Shown here one piece after another: positions 1 through 7,957 of a stretch of 64,000 nucleotides of DNA. Position numbers and translations under genes: made by a program. How positions within the stretch are numbered: the stretch's first letter is position 1; every line of letters begins with the position of its first letter. Under the pieces are notes generated by a model. It had not been told where the DNA came from. It made no database searches and saw nothing but the letters and a program-made list of their open reading frames with translations. This stretch comes from Lysobacterales bacterium (GTDB lineage: Bacteria; Pseudomonadota; Gammaproteobacteria; Xanthomonadales; SZUA-5), in NCBI GenBank assembly GCA_022844135.1, contig JALHMG010000019.1, positions 30,290-94,289 of the forward strand, written 5' to 3'.

Positions 1-1362
1 GCGATCGAATTCGTCGCGCTGGAAATCGAGCCGACCGACAGCCTGACGCACCCGGTGCCGCGCTATTCGTTCAGCGCTACGCGCTCGCCGGCCGAACTTT
101 TCCGGCGCGTGCTGGACGGCTACAAGTTCGCGGTGCCGTATGCCGATGTCGATCGCTGCGCCGCAAGCATCGCCGCCTCGGTGGCGCAACAATTGGACGC
201 CTGGGAAGGCAACGGCGCAATTCGCGCGGTGGAAATGCTGGAAACCGTGTTCTATCGCGAACGCCGCGCGTACCTTGTCGGCCGCGTGTTCGGCGAGCGC
301 GAATACGCGCCGCTGGTGATTGCGCTGATGCACGGTACGCAGGGGCTGCGCGCCGATGCGGTGATGGTCAAGCGCGACGATGTGGCGGTGCTGTTCGGCT
401 TCACGCGTAGCTACTTCCAGGCGGACCTGGAAACCGTGGGCGATGCGGTGGTATTCCTACGCACGCTGCTGCCGAGAAAGCCGGTCAACGAGCTGTACAC
501 CGTGCTCGGGCGCGCCAAGCAGGGCAAGACCGAGCGTTATCGGCATTTCTTCCGGCATTTCGAAAGCGTCGATGAGCCCTTCGTGCACGCCGATGGTGAG
601 CGTGGCTTGGTCATGGCGGTGTTCACGCTGCCGAGCTATCCGCTGGTCTTCAAGATCATCCGCGATCGCTTTGCTCCATCGAAACTCATGGCGCGTCAGG
701 ACGTCATCGACAAGTACCAGCTGGTGTTCAAGCACGACCGCGCCGGGCGCTTGATCGATGCGCAGGAGTTCCGCTTCCTGCGCTTCCCGCGCGAGCGCTT
801 CGCGCCAGCGGTGCTCGAGGAGCTGTTCGATTCCTGCCGCTCCAGCGTCATCGAAGATGGCGATCACTTGATCATCACGCATATGTATGTGGAGCGGCGC
901 TTGCGGCCGCTGAATCTGTTCCTTCGCGAATCGGCGCCGGAGCTGGTCGAGCGCGCCGTGCTCGATTACGGATTGGCGATCAAGGATCTGGCTTCGAGCA
1001 ACGTTTTCCCGGGCGATCTGCTGCTGAAGAATTTTGGCGTCACGCGCCATGGCCGGGTGATCTTCTACGACTACGACGAGCTTTGCCTGGTGACCGAATG
1101 CCGCTTCCGCGAGCTGCCCGCGCCGCGCGATGACGATGAGGAGATGCACCACGGCGCGTGGTACTACGTCGGCGATGCCGATGTGTTCCCGGAGCAATTC
1201 ACCGAATTCCTGGGGCTGCCGCGTCGCCATCGCGAGATGCTGATCGCCAAACATGGCGAGATCTTCACTGTGCGCTGGTGGCAGGAGATGCAGCAGCGAC
1301 TATCGGCCGGACAGTTCTTCGACATCCCGCCGTATCGCGATGACGTGAGACTGGCGCGATGA
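1..1362 (+). CDS. aceK: Isocitrate dehydrogenase kinase/phosphatase, C-terminal part (5' end outside window)
   Basis: The reading frame is open from base 1, so this is the C-terminal 453 residues of a protein usually near 570-600 residues. AceK phosphorylates and dephosphorylates isocitrate dehydrogenase and so sets flux between the TCA cycle and the glyoxylate bypass. The visible part has the typical AceK composition: the FKIIRDRFAP stretch, the GRLIDAQEFRFLRFPRERF segment, the DLLLKNFGVTRHGRVIFYDYDE kinase-like segment with its catalytic and metal-binding acidic residues, and the C-terminal WW..MQ region. It ends in a TGA that overlaps the ATG of bioC by four bases (ATGA), so the two are translationally coupled. 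No aceA/aceB is visible in the window. Identification is by recognised family sequence. Confidence 0.93.
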   Translation, partial: AIEFVALEIEPTDSLTHPVPRYSFSATRSPAELFRRVLDGYKFAVPYADVDRCAASIAASVAQQLDAWEGNGAIRAVEMLETVFYRERRAYLVGRVFGEREYAPLVIALMHGTQGLRADAVMVKRDDVAVLFGFTRSYFQADLETVGDAVVFLRTLLPRKPVNELYTVLGRAKQGKTERYRHFFRHFESVDEPFVHADGERGLVMAVFTLPSYPLVFKIIRDRFAPSKLMARQDVIDKYQLVFKHDRAGRLIDAQEFRFLRFPRERFAPAVLEELFDSCRSSVIEDGDHLIITHMYVERRLRPLNLFLRESAPELVERAVLDYGLAIKDLASSNVFPGDLLLKNFGVTRHGRVIFYDYDELCLVTECRFRELPAPRDDDEEMHHGAWYYVGDADVFPEQFTEFLGLPRRHREMLIAKHGEIFTVRWWQEMQQRLSAGQFFDIPPYRDDVRLAR

Positions 1363-2231
1363 GTCTCGACAGGCGGCGCGTGGCCGCATCCTTTGGCGCG
1401 GCGGCAGCTCGCTACGATCAGGCCGCCGTGTTGCAAGCGCAAGTTGGCGAGGAGTTGCTCGAACGCACCGCGCAGCTCGCGCAGAAACCTGCGCGCATTC
1501 TCGACGTGGGCGCCGGTACGGGCCGGCTCACAGCCAGGCTGCGCAAGCGTTTCCCGAGCAGCGACGTGGTCGCGCTCGACTTGAGCTTCGGGATGCTGCA
1601 AGCCGCCAAACGCCACGGCGGCTGGTGGAAGCCACTGCCGCGCGTGCAAGCCGATGCGGCCGCACTGCCGCTTGCCGACGCCAGCGTCGATGTGTTGTTT
1701 TCGAACCTATGCGTGCAATGGTGCGACGACCTGCCGGCGGCGCTGCTGTCCTTTCGGCGCGTGCTCAAACCCGGCGGTTGGCTGCTGTTTACGACCTTTG
1801 GCCCGGACACGCTCAAGGAGCTTCGGGCCGCCTTCGCAGCAGTCGACGATCGCGCGCACGTGCATCGCTTTCTCGATATGCACGACGTCGGCGACGCCGT
1901 TCTCGCGCAGGGTTTTGCCGACCCGATGCTCGACGTCGAGCGCTACACGCTGACCTACGCCGACACCGTCTCGCTGATGAGGGATTTGAAAGCGATCGGC
2001 GCCCGCAATGCGCACCAGGATCGCCCCCGCGGCCTGATGTCGCGACGCGCGCTGCACGCCCTCGAAGCGGCCTACGAGCCGTTGCGAGTGAACGGCGTGC
2101 TTCCCGCCAGCTATGAGGTGATCTTCGCCCAGGCTCAAGCCCCACTCCCCGGCGCGCCGTTGAAAACGGCGGGTGGCGATCTGGCCAGCTTCAGTCTCGA
2201 GGACATGCGCGCACGAGTGCGGCGACGATGA
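1359..2231 (+). CDS. bioC: Malonyl-[ACP] O-methyltransferase BioC
   Basis: A 290-residue class I SAM-dependent methyltransferase. BioC methylates the free carboxyl of malonyl-ACP so that the fatty acid synthase can build the pimeloyl moiety of biotin. The N-terminus (DRRRVAASFGAAAARYDQAA) is the typical BioC lead-in. Motif I is ILDVGAGTGRLTARL, followed by the acidic motif VALDLSFGMLQAA and the post-motif FTTFGPDTLKELRAAF. The C-terminal DLKAIGARNAHQDRPRGLM segment is characteristic of BioC rather than generic methyltransferases. Its start overlaps the aceK stop (ATGA). The other biotin genes are not in the window, so this copy sits apart from a bio operon. Confidence 0.88.
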   Translation: MSLDRRRVAASFGAAAARYDQAAVLQAQVGEELLERTAQLAQKPARILDVGAGTGRLTARLRKRFPSSDVVALDLSFGMLQAAKRHGGWWKPLPRVQADAAALPLADASVDVLFSNLCVQWCDDLPAALLSFRRVLKPGGWLLFTTFGPDTLKELRAAFAAVDDRAHVHRFLDMHDVGDAVLAQGFADPMLDVERYTLTYADTVSLMRDLKAIGARNAHQDRPRGLMSRRALHALEAAYEPLRVNGVLPASYEVIFAQAQAPLPGAPLKTAGGDLASFSLEDMRARVRRR

Positions 2232-2270
2232 GCGAATATGCTGAGCTCAAGGCGTCGGCCCGCCAGCGCT

Positions 2271-2657
2271 TCACCACATCGTTCTCGCGCCGAAGGTGAG
2301 CAGCATCGCGTCGTCCGTGACCAGCATTGCGTCTTCGATCAGTGCTTGCGCGGCGAGCATGCGATCAAACGGATCCCGATGCTCATGGGCAAAACCACCT
2401 GCGAGCAGAGCGTGGGCATGACGCATCGGCAGTAGTGTAAAACGATCGGCAGACATGATCGCCTCGAAACCCGCTAGCAATCGATCGACGCCCTTCAGTT
2501 TGCCGATGCGGGCTTTGGTGGCAATTTCCCATGCGCTCGCTGCGCTCACCAGAACTTCGTTGCTGTTGAGCAAAATCGCGTCGCGGGCCGTTGCCGACAG
2601 GCGCTGGTCGTTGGCGCTCCACCACAGCAGCGTGTGCGTGTCGAGCAGAAGCTTCAT
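2271..2657 (-). CDS. PIN-domain toxin of a type II toxin-antitoxin pair (VapC-like)
   Basis: A 128-residue PIN-domain protein beginning MKLLLDTHTLLWW. The acidic residues expected for the metal-dependent ribonuclease site are present: D6, E44 in SAWEIATK, D95/D98 in DPFDRML, and D115/D116 in VTDDAML. This subtype (THTLLWW start) pairs with Phd/YefM antitoxins. The gene lies 16 bp downstream of such an antitoxin on the same strand, giving the normal antitoxin-toxin order. The likely target is RNA; the specific RNA cannot be read from sequence. Length is normal and all acidic residues are intact, so the toxin is probably active. Confidence 0.88.
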   Translation of the reverse strand: MKLLLDTHTLLWWSANDQRLSATARDAILLNSNEVLVSAASAWEIATKARIGKLKGVDRLLAGFEAIMSADRFTLLPMRHAHALLAGGFAHEHRDPFDRMLAAQALIEDAMLVTDDAMLLTFGARTMW

Positions 2658-2673
2658 CGTCTACGGCCGGCGG

Positions 2674-2898
2674 TCACTCGACATCCCACGCGGCAAGTTC
2701 CACGTCTGGCAGCGGGTCAAAAAATCCTGCATCGTCGATTTCCGGAATGCGCCCTGGTTTGCGGACGGTCTCGCTGGGCGCCAACGGCATTAAACGCGCG
2801 TAAGGCACGCCTGCTTTGGCCAAAATGATTTCCTTACCCGCATGCGCTTCTTCAAGCAGCCTCGAGAAGTGGGTTTTTGCCTCGTGGACGTTGATCAT
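2674..2898 (-). CDS. Phd/YefM-family antitoxin
   Basis: A 74-residue protein starting MINVHEAKTHFSRLLEEA, the hallmark N-terminal DNA-binding fold of Phd/YefM antitoxins (the related form is prevent-host-death). The C-terminal tail is acidic and aromatic (EIDDAGFFDPLPDVELAAWDVE), as expected for an intrinsically disordered toxin-neutralising segment. It lies upstream of the PIN toxin on the minus strand. The pair is expected to autorepress through operator binding by the antitoxin-toxin complex; no specific palindrome was assigned. There is no strong Shine-Dalgarno before the chosen ATG. Confidence 0.86.
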   Translation of the reverse strand: MINVHEAKTHFSRLLEEAHAGKEIILAKAGVPYARLMPLAPSETVRKPGRIPEIDDAGFFDPLPDVELAAWDVE

Positions 2899-3081
2899 CG
2901 CGATGTGCCCGTACGTGATGGACGATGCTTAGTCCATCAGTTTAGTCCGCAGACGTACATCGGTCCAGTTGCCCGATCTGCTTGGGCTGAACGACATCGC
3001 TCAACTGCAGCACGTCGCCGCAAGCCGCCGTTCACTTCGCTCGACATAGCCTCATGATCGCCTCGAACCGGGAGTGACGCG

Positions 3082-3867
3082 ATGCGCCGATGGGTCGTGT
3101 TCTGTGTGATTCTGCTTGCCGTGGTCGGCTGCGCGAAGAAAGTAACGTCGGCGCCAGAAGCGGCGAATTCTGTCGACGGAATCGCGAACGTCGAAAGCCA
3201 GCTGGCCTACGAGCACTCGGTGACGTTCGAGCTGCCGTTGCCGCTGGTTCCTGTGCGAATGGGCGAGCTGCGAAAGGCGTGTACCGATCACGCGCACGGC
3301 CGCTGCAGTCTCATCGAGTACGAAGCGTCGAGCAGTGCTTATCGCGCTGGGCGGATGGTCGTTCGATTGGCGCCCGAAGCGGTCGAGCCGCTGGTAACGA
3401 GGGCGGGGCAAGGCGGAAAGTCGACGGAGCGCAGCACGCGGGCGGAGGATTTGTCGGTGGCGGTGGCCGACAATGCGCGCGCTCGCGATCGCATGGAGGC
3501 GCAGGCGCGGCGACTCGATGCGCTGGCGGAACGCAATGACCTCAGCGTTGCCGATCATCTGCAGCTGGCGCGCGAGCTGGCCACTCTGGAGGCCGAGCGC
3601 GCTGCAGCGGAACGTCTGGCGGCGCAGCATGCGCTGCGGCTGGAGACCAATCTTCTGACGCTGGAGTTTCGCGCCATCGAACCGCCGCCGTCGCGCTGGG
3701 CCAACCTGGGCGAGGCGCTCGGCGCTTCCTTCGATCAATTCCTCGACGGCACCGCTGAAGCCATCGAAGCCACCGCCTATGCGCTGCCCTACCTGTTGCT
3801 GCTGTTCCCGCTGGCGCTGCTGTGGCGGTGGCTGTGGCGCTGGGCAACCGGCGCGCGCAGGCGTTGA
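3082..3867 (+). CDS. DUF4349 domain lipoprotein
   Basis: A 261-residue predicted lipoprotein. The N-terminus has a short basic stretch, a hydrophobic core and a lipobox (AVVGC), with lipidation predicted at C17. The body contains the DUF4349 pattern: a globular part with two conserved cysteines (KACTDHAHGRCSL), a long helical coiled-coil stretch rich in Ala/Glu/Arg (about residues 120-195), and a C-terminal membrane helix (YLLLLFPLALLWRWLWRW) followed by a basic tail. The start is supported by GGGAGTG upstream. The function of DUF4349 proteins is unknown; this one is probably inner-membrane anchored at both ends. Confidence 0.8.
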   Translation: MRRWVVFCVILLAVVGCAKKVTSAPEAANSVDGIANVESQLAYEHSVTFELPLPLVPVRMGELRKACTDHAHGRCSLIEYEASSSAYRAGRMVVRLAPEAVEPLVTRAGQGGKSTERSTRAEDLSVAVADNARARDRMEAQARRLDALAERNDLSVADHLQLARELATLEAERAAAERLAAQHALRLETNLLTLEFRAIEPPPSRWANLGEALGASFDQFLDGTAEAIEATAYALPYLLLLFPLALLWRWLWRWATGARRR

Positions 3868-3968
3868 GGCAGGAATTCTTGCCTCGTGCGGGCGGCGTTC
3901 AACATCGCGCGGACTTTCAACAACTGCGTCCGATGTCGAACTTGTAACTCCGATCCGTTTTACCGAGC

Positions 3969-4952
3969 ATGTTTGGCCGTCCCACCGACCGCGGCACTAT
4001 GCACGTTGCAAGAGCGGCACTCATTCGCTGCGAAACACTCGATTTGTTCGGCGCGCCGGCTGCCGTCGCGCCCGGGCTGAACGACGTCAGCGACAACACC
4101 GAAAGCCCAGAGCCGGGTCCGCCGAAACGAACCGAGCCGGACCAACTCGATCTATTTCGGCACTCGCCCAGCGAGCTTGCAGCGAACGACGTGCGGCGAG
4201 CGCTGCTGGATCGGGACGCGGCCGGCGCTCGTCGAGGTCTGGCAGCACTGAACGTGGCACCGGGCTACACAACGTTCGTTGCCGACTGCGCGATGGTCAT
4301 CGAACTGATCGAACGCCAGGACGCCCGCTGGGCTGATCCCGCGGCCGCGGTGCCCTGGATTGAGATGGAGTTATGGCCGGCCGCCGAGCGCTGCCTGCAG
4401 CGCGACGCACTGCTTCTGATTCGCCCCGCGTTGCTGGCGCTGCTCGATCGCTGCGAGCGTCGGTTCGATCCGGGCTGCCGACATGCGCATGCCAGTTATC
4501 TCTGGCAGCGGCTGGGTCAGCCCGCGCAGGCAGTCCTGGCGCTGGAGCAAGATCCGCATTGGCGCGAGCCGTTGGAAGGACTGCTGTGGCACGCCGATCT
4601 GAGCGAGCAGGCACAGATGCACGAGCGCGTGAACGCCGATGTGCTCGACTTGTGCCTGAGGTGGCCGGAGGCGGCCGAAAACTGGCTCAACACCAGCCGC
4701 GCGTGGTCCTCGCGTTGGTTCGCCTGGTGCGAGCTTGACGACGCGCTGCCGATGCACGCATTTCCTGCGTGGTGCCGGCTGACGCGCGCGGTGGAATTCG
4801 CGATCCCGGATGCAAGCGACCAGCGCCTCGGCGCGCAGTTGTTGCGCACGGCCGATCAACTGGCGCGGCGCAGCTCAGATCTTGCTCTGCGCAAAGCGCT
4901 GCACGCGCAATCGCCAGCACTGCTCGCCGCATGGCTGGCGGAGCGCAGCTGA
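3969..4952 (+). CDS. Hypothetical helical protein with a beta-clamp-binding motif
   Basis: A 327-residue protein of unknown function. Residues 59-63 read QLDLF, identical to the canonical bacterial sliding-clamp-binding pentapeptide, in a disordered Pro/Glu-rich stretch. A second LDLF lies near residues 24-27. The remainder (about residues 70-327) is predicted all-helical and rich in Ala, Leu, Trp and Arg, like a helical repeat scaffold. No catalytic motif was recognised. The ATG at 3969 is chosen because coding composition begins there; ATG at 3999 is an alternative, and neither has a clear ribosome-binding site. It is followed by about 200 bp without a recognised gene. Confidence 0.6.
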   Translation: MFGRPTDRGTMHVARAALIRCETLDLFGAPAAVAPGLNDVSDNTESPEPGPPKRTEPDQLDLFRHSPSELAANDVRRALLDRDAAGARRGLAALNVAPGYTTFVADCAMVIELIERQDARWADPAAAVPWIEMELWPAAERCLQRDALLLIRPALLALLDRCERRFDPGCRHAHASYLWQRLGQPAQAVLALEQDPHWREPLEGLLWHADLSEQAQMHERVNADVLDLCLRWPEAAENWLNTSRAWSSRWFAWCELDDALPMHAFPAWCRLTRAVEFAIPDASDQRLGAQLLRTADQLARRSSDLALRKALHAQSPALLAAWLAERS

Positions 4953-5156
4953 CACGGCCACTACGGGCAGCTTGAGCGACCAACGCCAATTTCAACGCCG
5001 ATCGGGCATCGTGCGATCATACGAACGTCGAAGGCCGGTAGCGCCGTGCTTCCGAAACGATGGATCGTGTTGCCGCGTCATTCCACCCGGTTCGGCATTG
5101 CTCGTCGTCGCCCTGGCGCTTCCTGTCCCTTCGTTTTGAATTCACATCACCAGCCC

Positions 5157-5927
5157 ATGTCCTATCCATTCTCCACCATCGGTTTACCCCCCGACGCCGG
5201 CCCTGCCGAAGTCGACGCTGCGTACGAGGACTTCAAGGCGCGCGCCGGGTCGATGACCGTCGGCGATGCGGCGCGGCTGGAAGAGGCGTTCCTCGAGGCC
5301 AAGCGTATCGTTGCCGAGCGCGATCCCTCGTACTTGCCGCACGGCGCTGAGTACCCCAATCCCTGGCGCGAGCCGCCGAGGGATGCCGCGGGCGCGAGCG
5401 ATAGCGATCGAACCGCCCCACCGCAGCCGCCAGCCGCGGCGATGCCATCTGCGGACGTGCTCGCAACCACGCTGCTCGGCTTTCTTCGCCAGGCGCCCGA
5501 TCTCGACGCGCTGATCGTGATGCTGCGCCCGGTGCGCGGCTGGATGGATGCCGATACGCGCAATGGCGCCGATCGGCATTTGCGCGAGTGGCTGGCCGAT
5601 GGCGGCGACTTGAGCGCCGCGCAAGTGGTGCGCCTGGCACGCTTGTTCGATTGGCAGCCAGAAACCAAACCGATGCAAGCGCCCGATCGCGATACGGCGT
5701 GGCGTGAGCGCGTGCGCCAGGCGTTCCAGATCATGGCCCCACCGCCGCCCGAGGCCACCGATGCATTGGGGCGCACCTTCCTGATCGTCGGCGGCATCGC
5801 AGGTGTCGGTCTGATGCTGCTGCTCGCACCAAAGATCCTCGGCGGCTCCGTACGCATCCTGATCCCGCTGGCCATCGCCGGCGTGGCCGCGTGGATGTTG
5901 ATTCGGTGGGCGAAGAAGAGGCCATAG
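5157..5927 (+). CDS. Membrane protein with J-domain-like N-terminus
   Basis: A 256-residue protein starting MSYPFSTIGLPPDAGPAEV. Residues 1-60 resemble a degenerate J domain (the YxxIGLPPDA...EVDAAYEDFKAR pattern) but lack the HPD tripeptide needed to stimulate Hsp70 ATPase. The middle is Pro/Ala-rich and then helical. The C-terminus has two hydrophobic segments (FLIVGGIAGVGLMLLLAP and ILIPLAIAGVAAWMLIRW) separated by a short loop, which should place most of the protein in the cytoplasm. An upstream in-frame ATG at 5046 is less likely because the intervening residues are basic and non-conserved in style. No function can be assigned. Confidence 0.6.
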   Translation: MSYPFSTIGLPPDAGPAEVDAAYEDFKARAGSMTVGDAARLEEAFLEAKRIVAERDPSYLPHGAEYPNPWREPPRDAAGASDSDRTAPPQPPAAAMPSADVLATTLLGFLRQAPDLDALIVMLRPVRGWMDADTRNGADRHLREWLADGGDLSAAQVVRLARLFDWQPETKPMQAPDRDTAWRERVRQAFQIMAPPPPEATDALGRTFLIVGGIAGVGLMLLLAPKILGGSVRILIPLAIAGVAAWMLIRWAKKRP

Positions 5928-6086
5928 CGCGATCCGAAATCGGCGCGGAACGATCTGCATCACGTCCAGTCAGAATTTGCGAGATTGTTTAGCCCAGTTC
6001 TGCATCGGATGCCCCTTGCGGCGGCTTGCGAACGTGAATTGGACCATGAATAACTAGAGGGCAGCGAATCGCTTTGGGGGGAAGCG

Positions 6087-6935
6087 TTGGCGTTTTTCTC
6101 GATCATCCGAAGTGCGTATGACGCGATCGACAGGTCTAGCGCCGAGAGCGATATCAAGTTGGCGCTGATGCATGGCAACTACCTTGACTGCAACGACGCC
6201 GTGCGTCAGCACTTGCAGAATTGTCGATCTCTTTGTGGATGCGACGATCCGCTGGGTCTTGACGCTGCGATCGCAGCGGAGGTGCAAAGGAACACCGAAC
6301 ACCTCTGTAACCATTCCAGTAGCCTGGGGAACCCGGTTTTTACCTGCTGCCCGCTGGACAAGTACCTCGGGTTCTTCACAGAGGGGCTCAAATCGGAAGC
6401 CACGGCGAAGCATCGCATTCAAAACGTGCTGGACGAGCTAAAAGAAATTCCCCGTCATCAACGCTGGGCAGCCGACGAACATCTTAGATACAACCGCTTG
6501 TTCGACTCGTGGTTACAACGACAGAGTACAAGCTTGCTCGACGTCCTGCACTGGCTATCGGATCGCTCCCCGGCGCAAGGCTCACCTTGTGCAAACTTTA
6601 TGGAGCTTGGGTTGGTGCCTTGGGGTGCGCTGGCCGAGTTCGCACCAGTGGTTGTCATCGAATGGCCAGGAGGCGCGATGCGGAAGCCTACATGGCTAGA
6701 CAACAAATTGACGTTCTACTTCGACGGCGCGCCTGCGGATGGCCATTCTGGATGGACTCGAAACCTCTACAATGGAGAACCGGGGCGTCGCGAATGGGTT
6801 GCCAAGGGAAGCGCGTTACGCCAACCTTTTCGCGCCAGTCTGATTCAAGCTGAAGCGACCGTACATCTGCACTTGCCACCCGCTCGATTTTGGTCACGTA
6901 GTGTTGAGCGACTGCTGGAGCATCGAACGCTATGA
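6087..6935 (+). CDS. Unknown protein A of the KGGVGR-ATPase cassette
   Basis: A 282-residue protein of unknown function and first gene of a four-gene cassette. The only sensible start is TTG at 6087, preceded by a strong purine run (GGGGGGAAG); the frame is closed by a stop at 6051-6053. It has a helical N-terminal part with clustered cysteines (about residues 35-52 and 87-88) and a C-terminal part rich in Trp, Pro and beta-prone segments (the VVVIEWPGGAMRKPTW and HLHLPPARFW regions). No catalytic motif was recognised. Its TGA overlaps the next ATG (ATGA), so it is coupled to gene B. By context it may be an adaptor or sensor partner of the ATPase. Confidence 0.7.
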   Translation: MAFFSIIRSAYDAIDRSSAESDIKLALMHGNYLDCNDAVRQHLQNCRSLCGCDDPLGLDAAIAAEVQRNTEHLCNHSSSLGNPVFTCCPLDKYLGFFTEGLKSEATAKHRIQNVLDELKEIPRHQRWAADEHLRYNRLFDSWLQRQSTSLLDVLHWLSDRSPAQGSPCANFMELGLVPWGALAEFAPVVVIEWPGGAMRKPTWLDNKLTFYFDGAPADGHSGWTRNLYNGEPGRREWVAKGSALRQPFRASLIQAEATVHLHLPPARFWSRSVERLLEHRTL

Positions 6936-7951
6936 ACGTATTTCGAGCCCTGGATCAAATCGGTAGTGTGGATGAGCTATCTGCAGCGATGCATCGGCAC
7001 TTGAGCGGCGCACTTGATGGCAGCCTCGACGTGCTACATGACGAAACGAGGACCACCGCGCTTGAGTCGCTTTACCTTTACTGGCGCGGCGAACGGCCCG
7101 ATCAACTTCCTCTCTTTGTTGGCGCGCTCAAGCCGCTTCTCGGGTGCGAATCAAGCGATGTTGTTCGTGAAAACGGATTCAACCTAATAAGCGCGCTTGC
7201 GCCTTACTTGCGTTCAGAAGATGTCCAAAGTTTGGAGTCTGCTTGCCCATTTCCGGATACGACCCATGATCCCCAAGGTGAATCGCGAGCCCTTAACGCT
7301 GTGGGTCAAGCGCAATTGCGGGCGCGAAGCAGTCTGAAATTGGGGGCTTTCGAGGCCTGGGTCGGATTTCTCCGCAAGACAATACTTGGCGGTTGTCGGA
7401 AGGACGCAGATGCTGCTCGCCCAGCACTAATGATCGTGCTGGGCCATATTCGGCGCTTGCACCGATGCCTGTCTACGGACGACGTCCTCGCAGTAGTAAA
7501 CGCCCTGATGCACTCCGAGCGCCGATCCGAAGGAAGCGTGGCCGAGTGGCTTTATCTGGAATTCTTCAGCCGCCAGCTCAGACCAGATGCTGAGTCGAGT
7601 CAGATCGAGTTGATCAATTCCATCAAGCAGATTCGGTGGCCATTCATGGAGTTAACAGGGACAACATTTGTCGACGAGATCGCTGACGGCGCAAATCAGC
7701 TGCTGTCGCACATAGACTCTGAATCAGGACTCCTGGCCTGGGATGCGGCGCACGAGGTGGAGCAGTTCTGTCAGTGGCTCAGACGACAGGCGGAAGTAAA
7801 GTTTCGCACCGGCATCGCCGCCGACAAGATCGATGCCACGGCGATGCAAGTCGCCGCAACAAAAGACAGCCGCTCAAGGCACTCTGAAAGCCGCTCCTCG
7901 CCCCTGTGGCTGCAACCCGTGGCTGGACCGCATTTGTCAAAAGCCGCCTGA
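6932..7951 (+). CDS. Unknown helical protein B of the KGGVGR-ATPase cassette
   Basis: A 339-residue protein predicted to be almost entirely alpha-helical up to about residue 295, followed by a low-complexity Ser/Arg-rich tail. No family was recognised. The start ATG overlaps the stop of gene A, and the stop lies only 6 bp before the ATG of the double-ATPase gene, so it belongs to the same transcription unit. The helical-repeat appearance suggests a scaffold or protein-interaction role, which is inference only. Base composition is somewhat lower in GC than the flanking housekeeping genes. Confidence 0.7.
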   Translation: MNVFRALDQIGSVDELSAAMHRHLSGALDGSLDVLHDETRTTALESLYLYWRGERPDQLPLFVGALKPLLGCESSDVVRENGFNLISALAPYLRSEDVQSLESACPFPDTTHDPQGESRALNAVGQAQLRARSSLKLGAFEAWVGFLRKTILGGCRKDADAARPALMIVLGHIRRLHRCLSTDDVLAVVNALMHSERRSEGSVAEWLYLEFFSRQLRPDAESSQIELINSIKQIRWPFMELTGTTFVDEIADGANQLLSHIDSESGLLAWDAAHEVEQFCQWLRRQAEVKFRTGIAADKIDATAMQVAATKDSRSRHSESRSSPLWLQPVAGPHLSKAA

Positions 7952-7957
7952 CTTTGT

